The translations under genes were made by a program, and so were the position numbers. Shown one piece after another: positions 1-6,134 of a DNA stretch of 7,665 nt. The first letter of the stretch is position 1; every line of letters begins with the position of its first letter. The DNA lies in contig CBFCZU010000205.1 of assembly GCA_965602635.1 (NCBI GenBank), positions 1 to 7,665 of the forward strand, read 5' to 3'. Below the pieces are notes generated by a model, which searched no databases, was not told the origin of the DNA, and saw only the letters and a list, made by a program, of their open reading frames with translations. Source of the stretch: CBFCZU01 sp965602635. Lineage in GTDB: Bacteria > Planctomycetota > Phycisphaerae > SM23-33.

Positions 1-15
1 AACAGGAGAACAACG

Positions 16-1095
16 ATGCGAAAAGAATCGCTGGAGTTCCTCAAGCAGCTTCTGACCACCCCGTCGCCCAGCGGGTACGAGTCGCCCAACCAGAAGCTCT
101 GGTGCGAGTACGCCCGCAAGCACGCCGACGAGGTTCGCACCGACGCCTACGGCAACGCCATTGCGGTCCTGAACCCCGACGGGCGGCCGAAGATCATGCT
201 CGAGGGGCACCTCGACGAGATCGGCATGATGGTCAAGCACATCGGGCAGGTCCCCCGCCTCAACGACGGCTACATCTACTTCCAGCGGATCGGCGGCGTT
301 GACCCGGCCCTGGTGCGCGGCAAGCGGGTGAGCATCCACACCGCCCGCGGCGTGGTTCGCGGCGTGGTCGGAGCGACGGCGATCCACCTGGCCGAGCGCG
401 GCAAGGAGCCCAAGCCGCCCAAGATGCACGAGCTTTTCATCGACATCGGCGCCGCCGGCCACAAGGAGGCCGAGAAGAAGGTCTCGGTGGGCGATCCGAT
501 CACCTTCGTGGACGACTTCGAGATGCTCACCGACCACGTGGCGACGGCGCGGGCGTTCGACAACCGCATCGGCGTGTGGGTGGCGATCGAGGCGCTGCGG
601 ATCGCCAAGGCGGCGGGGCCGAAGGCGGCAATCTATGCATGCAGCTCCATACAGGAAGAGACCGGCCTGCACGGGGCCCAGATGCAGGTGGCCAACGTCA
701 AGCCCGACGCCGCCATCGTCGTGGACGTCACCCACGCGACTGATACGCCGGGTGTGGATTACAAGCAGCACGGCGAGATCAAGCTGGGCAAGGGCCCGTC
801 GCTGTCGATCGGGCGCGAGAACCACCCGGTGCTGGTGGACCGCCTGCGAAAGGTGGCCAAGCGGAAGAAGATCGACGTCCAGATCGAGACCTTCAGCCTG
901 ACCGGCGGAACGGACGCGTACATGATCTGGACGAAGAACGGCGGCGTGCCGTCGGCCATCGTCGGCGTGCCCAACAGGTACATGCACTCGACCGTCGAGA
1001 CGCTCGACCTGCGCGACCTCGAGGCGACGGCCAAGCTGCTGGCGGCCTTCGTGCTCGACCTGAAGAAGACCGACAAGTTCGTCGTCAAAGTTTAG
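16..1095 (+). CDS. M42 family metallo-aminopeptidase (FrvX/TET-like)
   Basis: Predicted cytosolic dinuclear-metal aminopeptidase that would trim N-terminal residues from short peptides; M42 enzymes usually form tetrahedral 12-subunit particles. All expected metal and catalytic positions are visible in the 359 residues: H65 and D67 in GHLDE, bridging D182 in FDNRIG, catalytic E214 and metal ligand E215 in SIQEETG, D237 in VVDVTHATD, and H324 near the C-terminus in YMHSTVE. Order, spacing and length are those of full-length M42 enzymes. The ATG at 16 follows AGGAG at 4-8 with a 7-nt spacer, which supports this start. It converges with the Gfo/Idh/MocA gene, 44 bp away; whatever lies upstream is outside the window. 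Some M42 members were historically called endoglucanase or FrvX, but nothing here suggests glycosidase activity. The family is secure; the substrate preference is not readable. Confidence 0.95.
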   Translation: MRKESLEFLKQLLTTPSPSGYESPNQKLWCEYARKHADEVRTDAYGNAIAVLNPDGRPKIMLEGHLDEIGMMVKHIGQVPRLNDGYIYFQRIGGVDPALVRGKRVSIHTARGVVRGVVGATAIHLAERGKEPKPPKMHELFIDIGAAGHKEAEKKVSVGDPITFVDDFEMLTDHVATARAFDNRIGVWVAIEALRIAKAAGPKAAIYACSSIQEETGLHGAQMQVANVKPDAAIVVDVTHATDTPGVDYKQHGEIKLGKGPSLSIGRENHPVLVDRLRKVAKRKKIDVQIETFSLTGGTDAYMIWTKNGGVPSAIVGVPNRYMHSTVETLDLRDLEATAKLLAAFVLDLKKTDKFVVKV

Positions 1096-1137
1096 GAGGC
1101 AAGCCGACCGCTGAAAACGATTCGGCGTATGTAGCCG

Positions 1138-1152
1138 GATCAATACTTGATC
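1138..1152. repeat. Short perfect inverted repeat over the Gfo/Idh/MocA stop codon
   Basis: GATCAA at 1138-1143 and TTGATC at 1147-1152 are perfect inverted arms around a 3-nt centre. The repeat covers the TGA stop of the minus-strand dehydrogenase (1140-1142) and sits in the 44-bp convergent gap with the peptidase gene. No T-run follows on either strand, so a canonical intrinsic terminator is not supported. A second weak arm pair (GCCGA 1103-1107, TCGGC 1122-1126) lies in the same gap. It could be a weak bidirectional 3'-end hairpin or chance. Confidence 0.35.
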
Positions 1153-2132
1153 TTGACCGGCTTGCCGCCGAGGCTGGCGGACTTCCAGCAGGCCTCGTTG
1201 AAGGCGATCACCGGCAGGAAGCCCTCCGGGGGCGACTCGTTCTTGGCCCGGCCCTTGATCACGTCGATGAAGTGGCTCTCCCTGTCGCCGTCGCGGCCGA
1301 AGCTCTTGTACTCGACCAGCTCGCTGCCGGTCGAGGCCGTCAGCACGCCGTCGCGGAAGAACAGCGCGCGGCCCTTCGACCCGGCGACGGTCATGTCTTC
1401 CCAGAAAACGTTGGTCGGGCCGGCGCCGAGGATGGCCAGGCTGCCCAGTGCGCCGTCGGCGAAGCGGTAGGCGATGGTCGAGTCGATGTCAACGCGCGTG
1501 CCGCGGTTCTCGATCATCGCGGTCACCTCGACCGGGCGGGACGGCATGATCCAGAAGATCATGTCCACGATGTGCGCGCCGGTGTCGTTGAGCTGCCCGC
1601 CGCCGGAGAGGGCCGGGTCCTGACGCCAGGTGCCGCGCACGCCGGTCAGCCAGCCCTGGCTGCAGAACGACTGGATGTACAGCGGCTTGCCGAAGGCCTT
1701 GTCGCGGACGAACGACCGCATGAACTTCCGCATGGCGTGGAAGCGCCGCTGGAACGCGACGACGATCGCCTTCCGGGCGGACTTGGCCTTGGCGATGACC
1801 TTCCGCGTCTCGGCGACCGAGGCCGTCAGCGGCTTCTCGCACAGCACGTGGCAGCCGGCGGAGAGCGAGTCGAGGATCTGACGGCAGTGGAGCGTGTGCG
1901 GCGTGGAGATGGCCACCGCGTCCAGGTCGGTCTCCTTGAGCATCCGGCGATGGTCGGCGTAGGTGGGCAAGTCGGCCACGGCCGGGATGTCGCGCCGGGC
2001 CCGATTCAGCATCGCCCGCGCCGGATCGACCAGCGCCACCAACTCGACCTCCGGGTGGGCGGCCAGGACCTTCAGGTGCCCCCGCCCGTTTCCCCCGCAA
2101 CCGATCATGGCGACTCGAACGACGTTCTTCAC
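1140..2132 (-). CDS. Gfo/Idh/MocA family NAD(P)-dependent oxidoreductase
   Basis: Predicted cytosolic dehydrogenase acting on a sugar, inositol or glycoside hydroxyl with NAD(P). The N-terminal Rossmann fold (about residues 5-120) begins with VAMIGCGGNGRGH, continues through the acidic strand end LVALVDP and ISTPHTLH, and ends in CEKPL, where K100 is the family's conserved active-site lysine. The C-terminal alpha/beta domain contains SGGGQLNDTGAHIVDM, with D183 and H187 at the usual catalytic positions. At 330 residues it has typical family length and no signal peptide. I prefer the GTG at 2132: AAGGAG at 2140-2145 is 7 nt from it but only 1 nt from the ATG at 2138, which would add two residues. 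It lies 21 nt downstream of the TIM-barrel isomerase gene on the same strand, so the two are very likely one transcript. The substrate is unknown. Confidence 0.93.
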   Translation of the reverse strand: MKNVVRVAMIGCGGNGRGHLKVLAAHPEVELVALVDPARAMLNRARRDIPAVADLPTYADHRRMLKETDLDAVAISTPHTLHCRQILDSLSAGCHVLCEKPLTASVAETRKVIAKAKSARKAIVVAFQRRFHAMRKFMRSFVRDKAFGKPLYIQSFCSQGWLTGVRGTWRQDPALSGGGQLNDTGAHIVDMIFWIMPSRPVEVTAMIENRGTRVDIDSTIAYRFADGALGSLAILGAGPTNVFWEDMTVAGSKGRALFFRDGVLTASTGSELVEYKSFGRDGDRESHFIDVIKGRAKNESPPEGFLPVIAFNEACWKSASLGGKPVKIKY

Positions 2133-2139
2133 TGACATT

Positions 2140-2145
2140 CTCCTT
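2140..2145 (-). promoter_or_regulatory. Ribosome-binding site that decides the Gfo/Idh/MocA start
   Basis: Read on the minus strand, AAGGAG is followed by A, then ATG, TCA and GTG in frame. The spacer to ATG (2138) is 1 nt, too short for normal initiation; the spacer to GTG (2132) is 7 nt, near optimal. The ribosome-binding site lies just after the upstream gene's TGA (2154-2156), consistent with reinitiation or coupled translation. Confidence 0.6.
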
Positions 2146-2153
2146 CAGGATGG

Positions 2154-2996
2154 TCAGGCGATCAGTGCCCTGAGGTGCGCGGCTCCCATGCGGAAGCCTT
2201 CCTCGGCCCCGAGCGTCGCGTCCTCGTGCTCGATGGAGACGGCCCCGTCGAAGCCCACGCGGCGGAGCTTGCCGAGGAACTCGCCCCAGGCGATCCGCCC
2301 CGTGCCGGGGATGGTGTACCGCCACCACCCGCCCTCGAGGACGCCGATGCGCCTCAGCGCCGCGTCGTCGATCGCGACGTCCTTGGCGTGCGTGTGGAAG
2401 ATCCGCTCGGCGAACTCGGCCACCGCGCCGAGGTGGTCGATGCCCTGCCAGAGCAGATGCGACGGGTCGAAGTTCAGTCCGAAGTTCTCCTGAGGCAGAA
2501 CCTCGAAGAGGGCCTTCCAGTGATCGAGGTGCTGGATGTTGGTGGCGAACCAGTTCTCCAGGGCGATTCGTATGCCCCGCCCGGCGGCGTGCTCGATGGC
2601 CGGGCCGAAGACCTCGGGCAGGTCCTCGCGGATGGTTTCCATCTTGGTCTTGCCCGGCGCGGGCATCCCGGCCAGCGCGCAGACGACGTCGACACCGAGG
2701 CTCTCGGCCGCGTCGATGGCGGCAGTGAGAGTCTTGAGCTGCTCGGCCCGCACGGCCGCGTCCGGCGAGTTGATCTGCGTCGAGTAGAACGCCAGCGAGG
2801 AGATGCTCACGCCCGCGGCGCGGAGCTTCTTCTGAAGCGCGGCCTGGCCCTTGTCCTTGAGCAGCTTGGCCGCATCGAGATGCGCCCCGACGGCCACCTC
2901 CAGGCAGTCGATCTGGTTCTCGCCCGCCCAGGTGATGATCTTGTCCAGTGGCCACTGTTTCGCGTCGAACCTGGCTGTCAGAACTCCGATTTGCAT
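2154..2996 (-). CDS. Sugar phosphate isomerase/epimerase family protein (xylose isomerase-like TIM barrel)
   Basis: Predicted cytosolic divalent-metal TIM-barrel protein of the AP-endonuclease-2/xylose-isomerase-like superfamily, whose members isomerise or epimerise sugars, keto-sugars and inososes. In its 280 residues the metal-site candidates fall at barrel strand ends in the expected order: E147 in IALENW, D177 and H180 in NFDPSHL, H203 and D206 in FHTHAKD, and E256 in SIEHED. GTGRIAWGEF before the last strand is the usual loop preceding the final acidic ligand. The ATG at 2996 follows GGAGGA (3001-3006) with a 4-nt spacer. It is the first gene of the two-gene minus-strand operon with the Gfo/Idh/MocA dehydrogenase and is divergent from the SDR gene. 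This pairing recurs in inositol catabolism and in 3-keto-glycoside or C-deglycosylation systems. Those are analogies; the reaction here cannot be named. Confidence 0.92.
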   Translation of the reverse strand: MQIGVLTARFDAKQWPLDKIITWAGENQIDCLEVAVGAHLDAAKLLKDKGQAALQKKLRAAGVSISSLAFYSTQINSPDAAVRAEQLKTLTAAIDAAESLGVDVVCALAGMPAPGKTKMETIREDLPEVFGPAIEHAAGRGIRIALENWFATNIQHLDHWKALFEVLPQENFGLNFDPSHLLWQGIDHLGAVAEFAERIFHTHAKDVAIDDAALRRIGVLEGGWWRYTIPGTGRIAWGEFLGKLRRVGFDGAVSIEHEDATLGAEEGFRMGAAHLRALIA

Positions 2997-3132
2997 GGCT
3001 TCCTCCGTTCGTATGTCGCGTGTACGGTGGAACCGCCGATCAAGGCGGGCATGCTATGGCCGGCGCCGCGGCGACGCAAGGGAAATCAGATCGTGCGCGG
3101 GAAGTTCCAGCCGCCGGCCGTACAATGGGGCC
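2997..3132. promoter_or_regulatory. Divergent intergenic region between the isomerase operon and the SDR cluster
   Basis: These 136 bp separate two divergently transcribed gene sets and must hold promoters for both unless readthrough occurs. For the minus strand I see the isomerase ribosome-binding site (3001-3006) but no convincing -35/-10 pair. For the plus strand the best candidate is TACAAT just before the SDR start (separate entry). A small interrupted dyad, CGGT-gga-ACCG, lies at about 3025-3035 and could be an operator half-site pair, but it is too short to claim. No ORF or RNA gene is supported here. Confidence 0.5.
3121..3126 (+). promoter_or_regulatory. Candidate -10 box implying a leaderless SDR transcript
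   Basis: TACAAT differs from the TATAAT consensus at one base and ends 6 nt before the SDR ATG (3133). Normal -10 to start-site spacing would put transcription initiation at or within a base of that ATG, giving a leaderless mRNA. No Shine-Dalgarno motif precedes this ATG, unlike the strong sites before the peptidase, isomerase, VCBS and lysR genes. No good -35 hexamer is visible about 17 bp upstream, which weakens the call. Confidence 0.35.
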
Positions 3133-3861
3133 ATGGAGCTCAAGGGCAAGGCGGCTCTGGTGACCGGCGCAGCGCGCCGCGTCGGGCGCGCGATTGCCCT
3201 GGCCATGGCGCGAGCCGGGGCGGACATCGCGGTGCACTACAACCGTTCGGAGGCCCAGGCCCGGGCCGCGGCGGAGGAAATTCGGGCACTGGGCGTAGCC
3301 GCCGAGGTGATCCAGGCGGACCTGGCCGAGCCGGAGCAGATCGAGTCGATGTTCTCGGCCGTCGGCGAGCGGTTCGGCCGCCTGGACGTGCTGGTCAACA
3401 ACGCGGCCGTGTTCGACCGCACGCCGATCGAGACGCTGACGGCCGAGCAGTGGGATGCCGAGATGGCCGTCAATGCCCGGGCGGCCGCCCTGTGCATACG
3501 CTGGGCGGTCCCGCTGATGAGCGATGGCGGCGCGATCATAAACATCACCGACGTCGCCGCCGAGAAGGGCTGGGCCGGCTTCCCCGCGTATTGCGCCTCC
3601 AAGGCCGCCCTGCTCGCACTGACGAGGTCCGCGGCGATGGCACTGGCCGATCGGAACATCCGCGTCAACGCCGTCGCCCCGGGCGTGGTCGAGTGGCACG
3701 AAGCCACCACCGAGGATCGGAAAAAGGATATCCTCGCGCGGGTGCCGCTGCGGCGGGCCGGCAGCGCCGACGACGTCGCCGCCGCCGTGGTCTTCCTCGC
3801 CCGACACGACTACATGACCGGACAGAACCTGCGCGTCGATGGCGGATGGAACATGGGCTAG
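3133..3861 (+). CDS. Short-chain dehydrogenase/reductase with pteridine reductase (PTR1/FolM)-like active site
   Basis: Predicted cytosolic NADPH-dependent SDR of 242 residues, typical for the classical family. The cofactor loop reads TGAARRVG (residues 11-18), the TGxxxRxG variant of pteridine reductases rather than the usual TGxxxGxG. HYNRS (35-39) places R38 where NADPH-preferring enzymes hold the 2'-phosphate. NNAA (89-92) and N114 are present. The usual catalytic serine is replaced by aspartate in NITDV (D140), followed 13 residues later by Y153 and K157 in YCASK. This D-Y-K arrangement and spacing match Leishmania PTR1 (D181-Y194-K198) and resemble FolM. The C-terminus VDGGWNMG is normal for SDRs. 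The ATG at 3133 is chosen because the fold begins there; the frame stays open upstream, but that part resembles no SDR sequence. The aldo/keto reductase gene starts 43 nt downstream. It may reduce a pterin or act on another carbonyl. Confidence 0.9.
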   Translation: MELKGKAALVTGAARRVGRAIALAMARAGADIAVHYNRSEAQARAAAEEIRALGVAAEVIQADLAEPEQIESMFSAVGERFGRLDVLVNNAAVFDRTPIETLTAEQWDAEMAVNARAAALCIRWAVPLMSDGGAIINITDVAAEKGWAGFPAYCASKAALLALTRSAAMALADRNIRVNAVAPGVVEWHEATTEDRKKDILARVPLRRAGSADDVAAAVVFLARHDYMTGQNLRVDGGWNMG

Positions 3862-3904
3862 AGCCGCGCCGCGGGCAGGGGCCGGCGTGACTGAGGTAGG
3901 GATC

Positions 3905-4828
3905 ATGCGACAGAAAGAATTCGGCAGCACGGGCGTGAAGGTCAGCGAGATTGGCTACGGCGGCTGGTCGATCGGCGAGGCGCAATGGGGCAGCCCGCCC
4001 ACACGGGCCTCCGCCGACGCACTGCGGGCAGCGCTGGAGATGGGCGTGACCTTCTTCGACACGGCCCAGGAGTACGGCGAGGGCACCAGCGAGGAGATCT
4101 TCGGTGAGGTGCTCGGCGGCGTGGAGGGCATCTTCGTCGCGACCAAGACGGGCAAGTACTGGGCCGACGGCAAGTTCCACACCGACTACTCGCCGGAGTT
4201 CATCGTCAGCTCGGCCGAGGGGTCGCTCCGCCGCCTCAGGAGAGACCGCATCGACCTCTACCAGTTGCACGACCCCGGCGCGAAGGTTTCGGCCCGGCCG
4301 GAGACGTGGAGGGCGCTGCGAAAGCTTCAGACCGACGGCAAGATCCGCTTCTACGGCTCGAGCCTGTCCACGACCGATGAGCTTCGCGGGGCGATCGACA
4401 GCGGATGTGCGGCCATTCAGTTGATGGTGCACATGGCCGAGACCGCCGAACTGGCGATGGCCAAGGCCGCAGCCGAGGCCGGCCTGGCCGTCATCGGCCG
4501 AACGCCCATGGGCTGGGGGGCGCTCAGCGGCAAGTACGAGCCCGGCTTCACGCTCTCCGAAATGGACTTCCGCTCCCCGGGCCACTGGGGGAATCAGAAT
4601 TTCACCACCTGGGTCGATCGCGCCCAGCAGCTTCGCTTCCTGGAGGGCCCCGACCAGACGCTCGGACAGGCGGCCATACGCTACGTGCTCGCCCAGAAGG
4701 AAATCTCCGTGGCGATCCCCGGCGGCAAGACGCCCGAGCAGGTCGCCCAGAACGTGGGCGCCGCACAGAGGGAGCTGTCGGCCGAGGAGCTGGAGAAGAT
4801 CGCCGAAGTTCAGAAAGGCTGGGGCTGA
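3905..4828 (+). CDS. Aldo/keto reductase family oxidoreductase
   Basis: Predicted cytosolic NADPH-dependent reductase of aldehydes, ketones or keto-sugars, 307 residues, a (beta/alpha)8 barrel. The catalytic tetrad is complete: D52 and Y57 in FFDTAQEYGEG, K81 in VATKTGKYW, and H122 in DLYQLHDPG. The N-terminal FGSTGVKVSEIGYGGWSIG is the characteristic first strand of the family. IPGGKTPEQVAQNVGA (from residue 271) is the C-terminal NADP(H) phosphate-binding segment. ATG 3905 is preferred: GAGG at 3893-3896 gives an 8-nt spacer and the family motif begins six residues in. An in-frame GTG at 3887 would add six residues. The gene is 43 nt downstream of the SDR and 11 nt upstream of the VCBS gene on the same strand, so the three probably form an operon. 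The physiological substrate cannot be read from sequence; many members are promiscuous. Confidence 0.94.
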   Translation: MRQKEFGSTGVKVSEIGYGGWSIGEAQWGSPPTRASADALRAALEMGVTFFDTAQEYGEGTSEEIFGEVLGGVEGIFVATKTGKYWADGKFHTDYSPEFIVSSAEGSLRRLRRDRIDLYQLHDPGAKVSARPETWRALRKLQTDGKIRFYGSSLSTTDELRGAIDSGCAAIQLMVHMAETAELAMAKAAAEAGLAVIGRTPMGWGALSGKYEPGFTLSEMDFRSPGHWGNQNFTTWVDRAQQLRFLEGPDQTLGQAAIRYVLAQKEISVAIPGGKTPEQVAQNVGAAQRELSAEELEKIAEVQKGWG

Positions 4829-4839
4829 GGGAGAACGCG

Positions 4840-5940
4840 ATGTCCGCACGAGCTGCCGCGATCGCCACGCTGTGCCTGGTGGCGGCAGGCGCCTTGGCGC
4901 CCGCCGACAAGCAGGAGGCCCCGACCACCAAGGCGGCGGCGGAGAAGCTCTTCGGCAAGCCCACGCCCATCCTCGACCAGGACGGCAAGACGATCCTCAC
5001 GCGCAGGGCCGTCGGCCATCCGGTGGTCTTCGACTGGAACGCCGACGGCAAGAACGACATCATCCTGGGCTGCCATCTCAACATGGACACGGCCACGGGC
5101 GAGATCCTGCTGCTGGAGAACGTCGGCAGCCGCGACAAGCCGAAGTTCCGCTGGCCGCCGCGGGCCTCCGTGAAGCTCCAGGACGCCGGTGGCAGGATGC
5201 GGATCTCCTGCGGCTGCAAGTCCGGCGGCACGGCGGAGGTGCACGTCACAGACTGGAACGGCGACGGGTGGTTCGACCTGGTCGTGGACACGTTCTGGTC
5301 GGACGGGGTGCGGGTGCTGCTGAACACGGGGAAGTCGAAGCGGGCCCCCACCTTCAAGCGCGGCCCGAGGCTTCATCGGATCGGCAGCCACGGCATGGGC
5401 TCCGGCGGCGGTGATTGGGACGGCGACGGGATCATGGACCTGGTGTTCCCGGTCAACGCGTACGGCTGGGCCGTCTATCCGGGAATACGGGGCCCAAAGG
5501 GCGAGCGGAAGTTCGCCGCCAAGCCCGCCCTGCGGAGCAGCGAGTTCAAGATCGTCGGCCAGGAAAGATGGTTCGAGCACACGCCGTATGCGTGGAATTT
5601 CTCCGGCGACCACGGGAAGGGATCGAAGATCACGGAGGTCGTCGCGGTGATCAACGACCCGAAGACCGCCAAGCAGCCCTATGAGAAGAAGCTCTCCCAG
5701 GTCAACTACTACTGGCTGGACCGGGCGGCGAAGACCTGCACCCTGAAAGGCACGCTGGCGGTGAATCCGGCGGCCTACACCCGCCTGGGCATCGGCGACC
5801 TCAACTCCGACGGCTGCATGGACGTGCTCTACACCGGGGGCGTATTCACGAGGGGAGAGGAGACCAAGATCTTCGTGCTGTACGGGAAGGTGAAGAACAT
5901 ACCCGCGGCCGAGGCGGGAAAGAAGCCCGCGCGAGACTGA
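4840..5940 (+). CDS. Secreted FG-GAP/VCBS repeat-containing protein
   Basis: Predicted exported beta-propeller-like protein of 366 residues. The N-terminus has a short positive region (R4), a hydrophobic stretch (residues 5-20) and an ALA signal-peptidase I site, with cleavage likely after A20. No lipobox cysteine is suitably placed. Four calcium-loop motifs of the D-x-N/D-x-D-G-x-x-D type follow: D65 (DWNADGKND), D138 (DWNGDGWFD), D192 (DWDGDGIMD) and D320 (DLNSDGCMD), each leading into a hydrophobic beta strand as in FG-GAP/VCBS blades. The 128-residue gap between the third and fourth motifs may hide degenerate blades. GGGAG ahead of the ATG supports the start, 11 nt after the aldo/keto reductase stop. 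No enzyme domain, dockerin, sorting motif or transmembrane anchor is visible. Such proteins are numerous in Planctomycetota and usually of unknown function; ligand binding or adhesion is possible. Confidence 0.9.
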   Translation: MSARAAAIATLCLVAAGALAPADKQEAPTTKAAAEKLFGKPTPILDQDGKTILTRRAVGHPVVFDWNADGKNDIILGCHLNMDTATGEILLLENVGSRDKPKFRWPPRASVKLQDAGGRMRISCGCKSGGTAEVHVTDWNGDGWFDLVVDTFWSDGVRVLLNTGKSKRAPTFKRGPRLHRIGSHGMGSGGGDWDGDGIMDLVFPVNAYGWAVYPGIRGPKGERKFAAKPALRSSEFKIVGQERWFEHTPYAWNFSGDHGKGSKITEVVAVINDPKTAKQPYEKKLSQVNYYWLDRAAKTCTLKGTLAVNPAAYTRLGIGDLNSDGCMDVLYTGGVFTRGEETKIFVLYGKVKNIPAAEAGKKPARD

Positions 5941-5957
5941 CCGGACTTGAGGGGGCA

Positions 5958-5988
5958 CCACCGGCCCGCCCGCTAACATTCCCGGTGG
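5958..5988 (+). terminator. Weak hairpin downstream of the SDR-AKR-VCBS cluster
   Basis: CCACCGG (5958-5964) and CCGGTGG (5982-5988) form a perfect 7-bp stem with a 17-nt loop, starting 18 nt after the VCBS stop. The position suits an operon-end structure, but the loop is long and no U-tract follows, so Rho-independent termination is not well supported. The rest of this intergenic stretch to 6085 holds one more weak inverted pair (CGCGGC 6036-6041 with GCCGCG 6060-6065) and no recognisable gene. Confidence 0.3.
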
Positions 5989-6085
5989 CGCGGTCAGGGC
6001 AGATCTTTGAGATTTCCCTGAAACAATCCTCCCTCCGCGGCTGTTCGGTCAGATGGAAGGCCGCGCGGGGGATTACCTCTGTCGA

Positions 6086-6134
6086 GGAAGTGGTGCGCGT
6101 CCTGCCGGCGGGTTGATCCGCCCGCCTCACTTCC
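6086..6134. repeat. Two nested inverted repeats across the lysR stop codon
   Basis: An inner perfect stem, GGCGGG (6107-6112) with CCCGCC (6121-6126), has an 8-nt loop and abuts the lysR TGA (6127-6129). An outer perfect stem, GGAAGTG (6086-6092) with CACTTCC (6128-6134), encloses it with a one-sided bulge of about 14 nt. Together they could form a composite hairpin at the lysR mRNA 3' end. There is no T-run on the minus strand after it, so it may be an RNA-stabilising 3' structure, a Rho-type end, or GC-driven coincidence. Confidence 0.35.

Noticed and set aside
1489..2955. A 488-codon minus-strand open frame across the Gfo/Idh/MocA and isomerase genes
   Set aside because: It is the alternate frame of two well-recognised genes; its translation is rich in Arg, Gly, Ala and Pro with no domain, as expected from high third-position GC.
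2851..3132. N-terminal extension of the SDR frame upstream of 3133
   Set aside because: It overlaps the divergent isomerase gene in antisense and resembles no SDR; the Rossmann fold starts directly at the ATG at 3133.
2175..3890. A 571-codon plus-strand open frame antisense to the isomerase and out of frame with the SDR
   Set aside because: Low-complexity Arg/Gly/Asp-rich translation with no motif, crossing a divergent promoter region and two real genes.
3665..4849. A 394-codon minus-strand open frame antisense to the aldo/keto reductase
   Set aside because: The plus strand carries the full catalytic tetrad and a ribosome-binding site; the antisense frame has no recognisable domain.
4810..5979. 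A 389-codon minus-strand open frame antisense to the VCBS gene
   Set aside because: Shadow of a gene with a signal peptide and four calcium-loop motifs; no motif in the antisense translation.
5941..6126. Possible small gene or ncRNA between the VCBS and lysR genes
   Set aside because: I see only short GC-rich inverted repeats, no promoter-like pair and no ORF with a ribosome-binding site; nothing beyond weak 3'-end structures is supportable.
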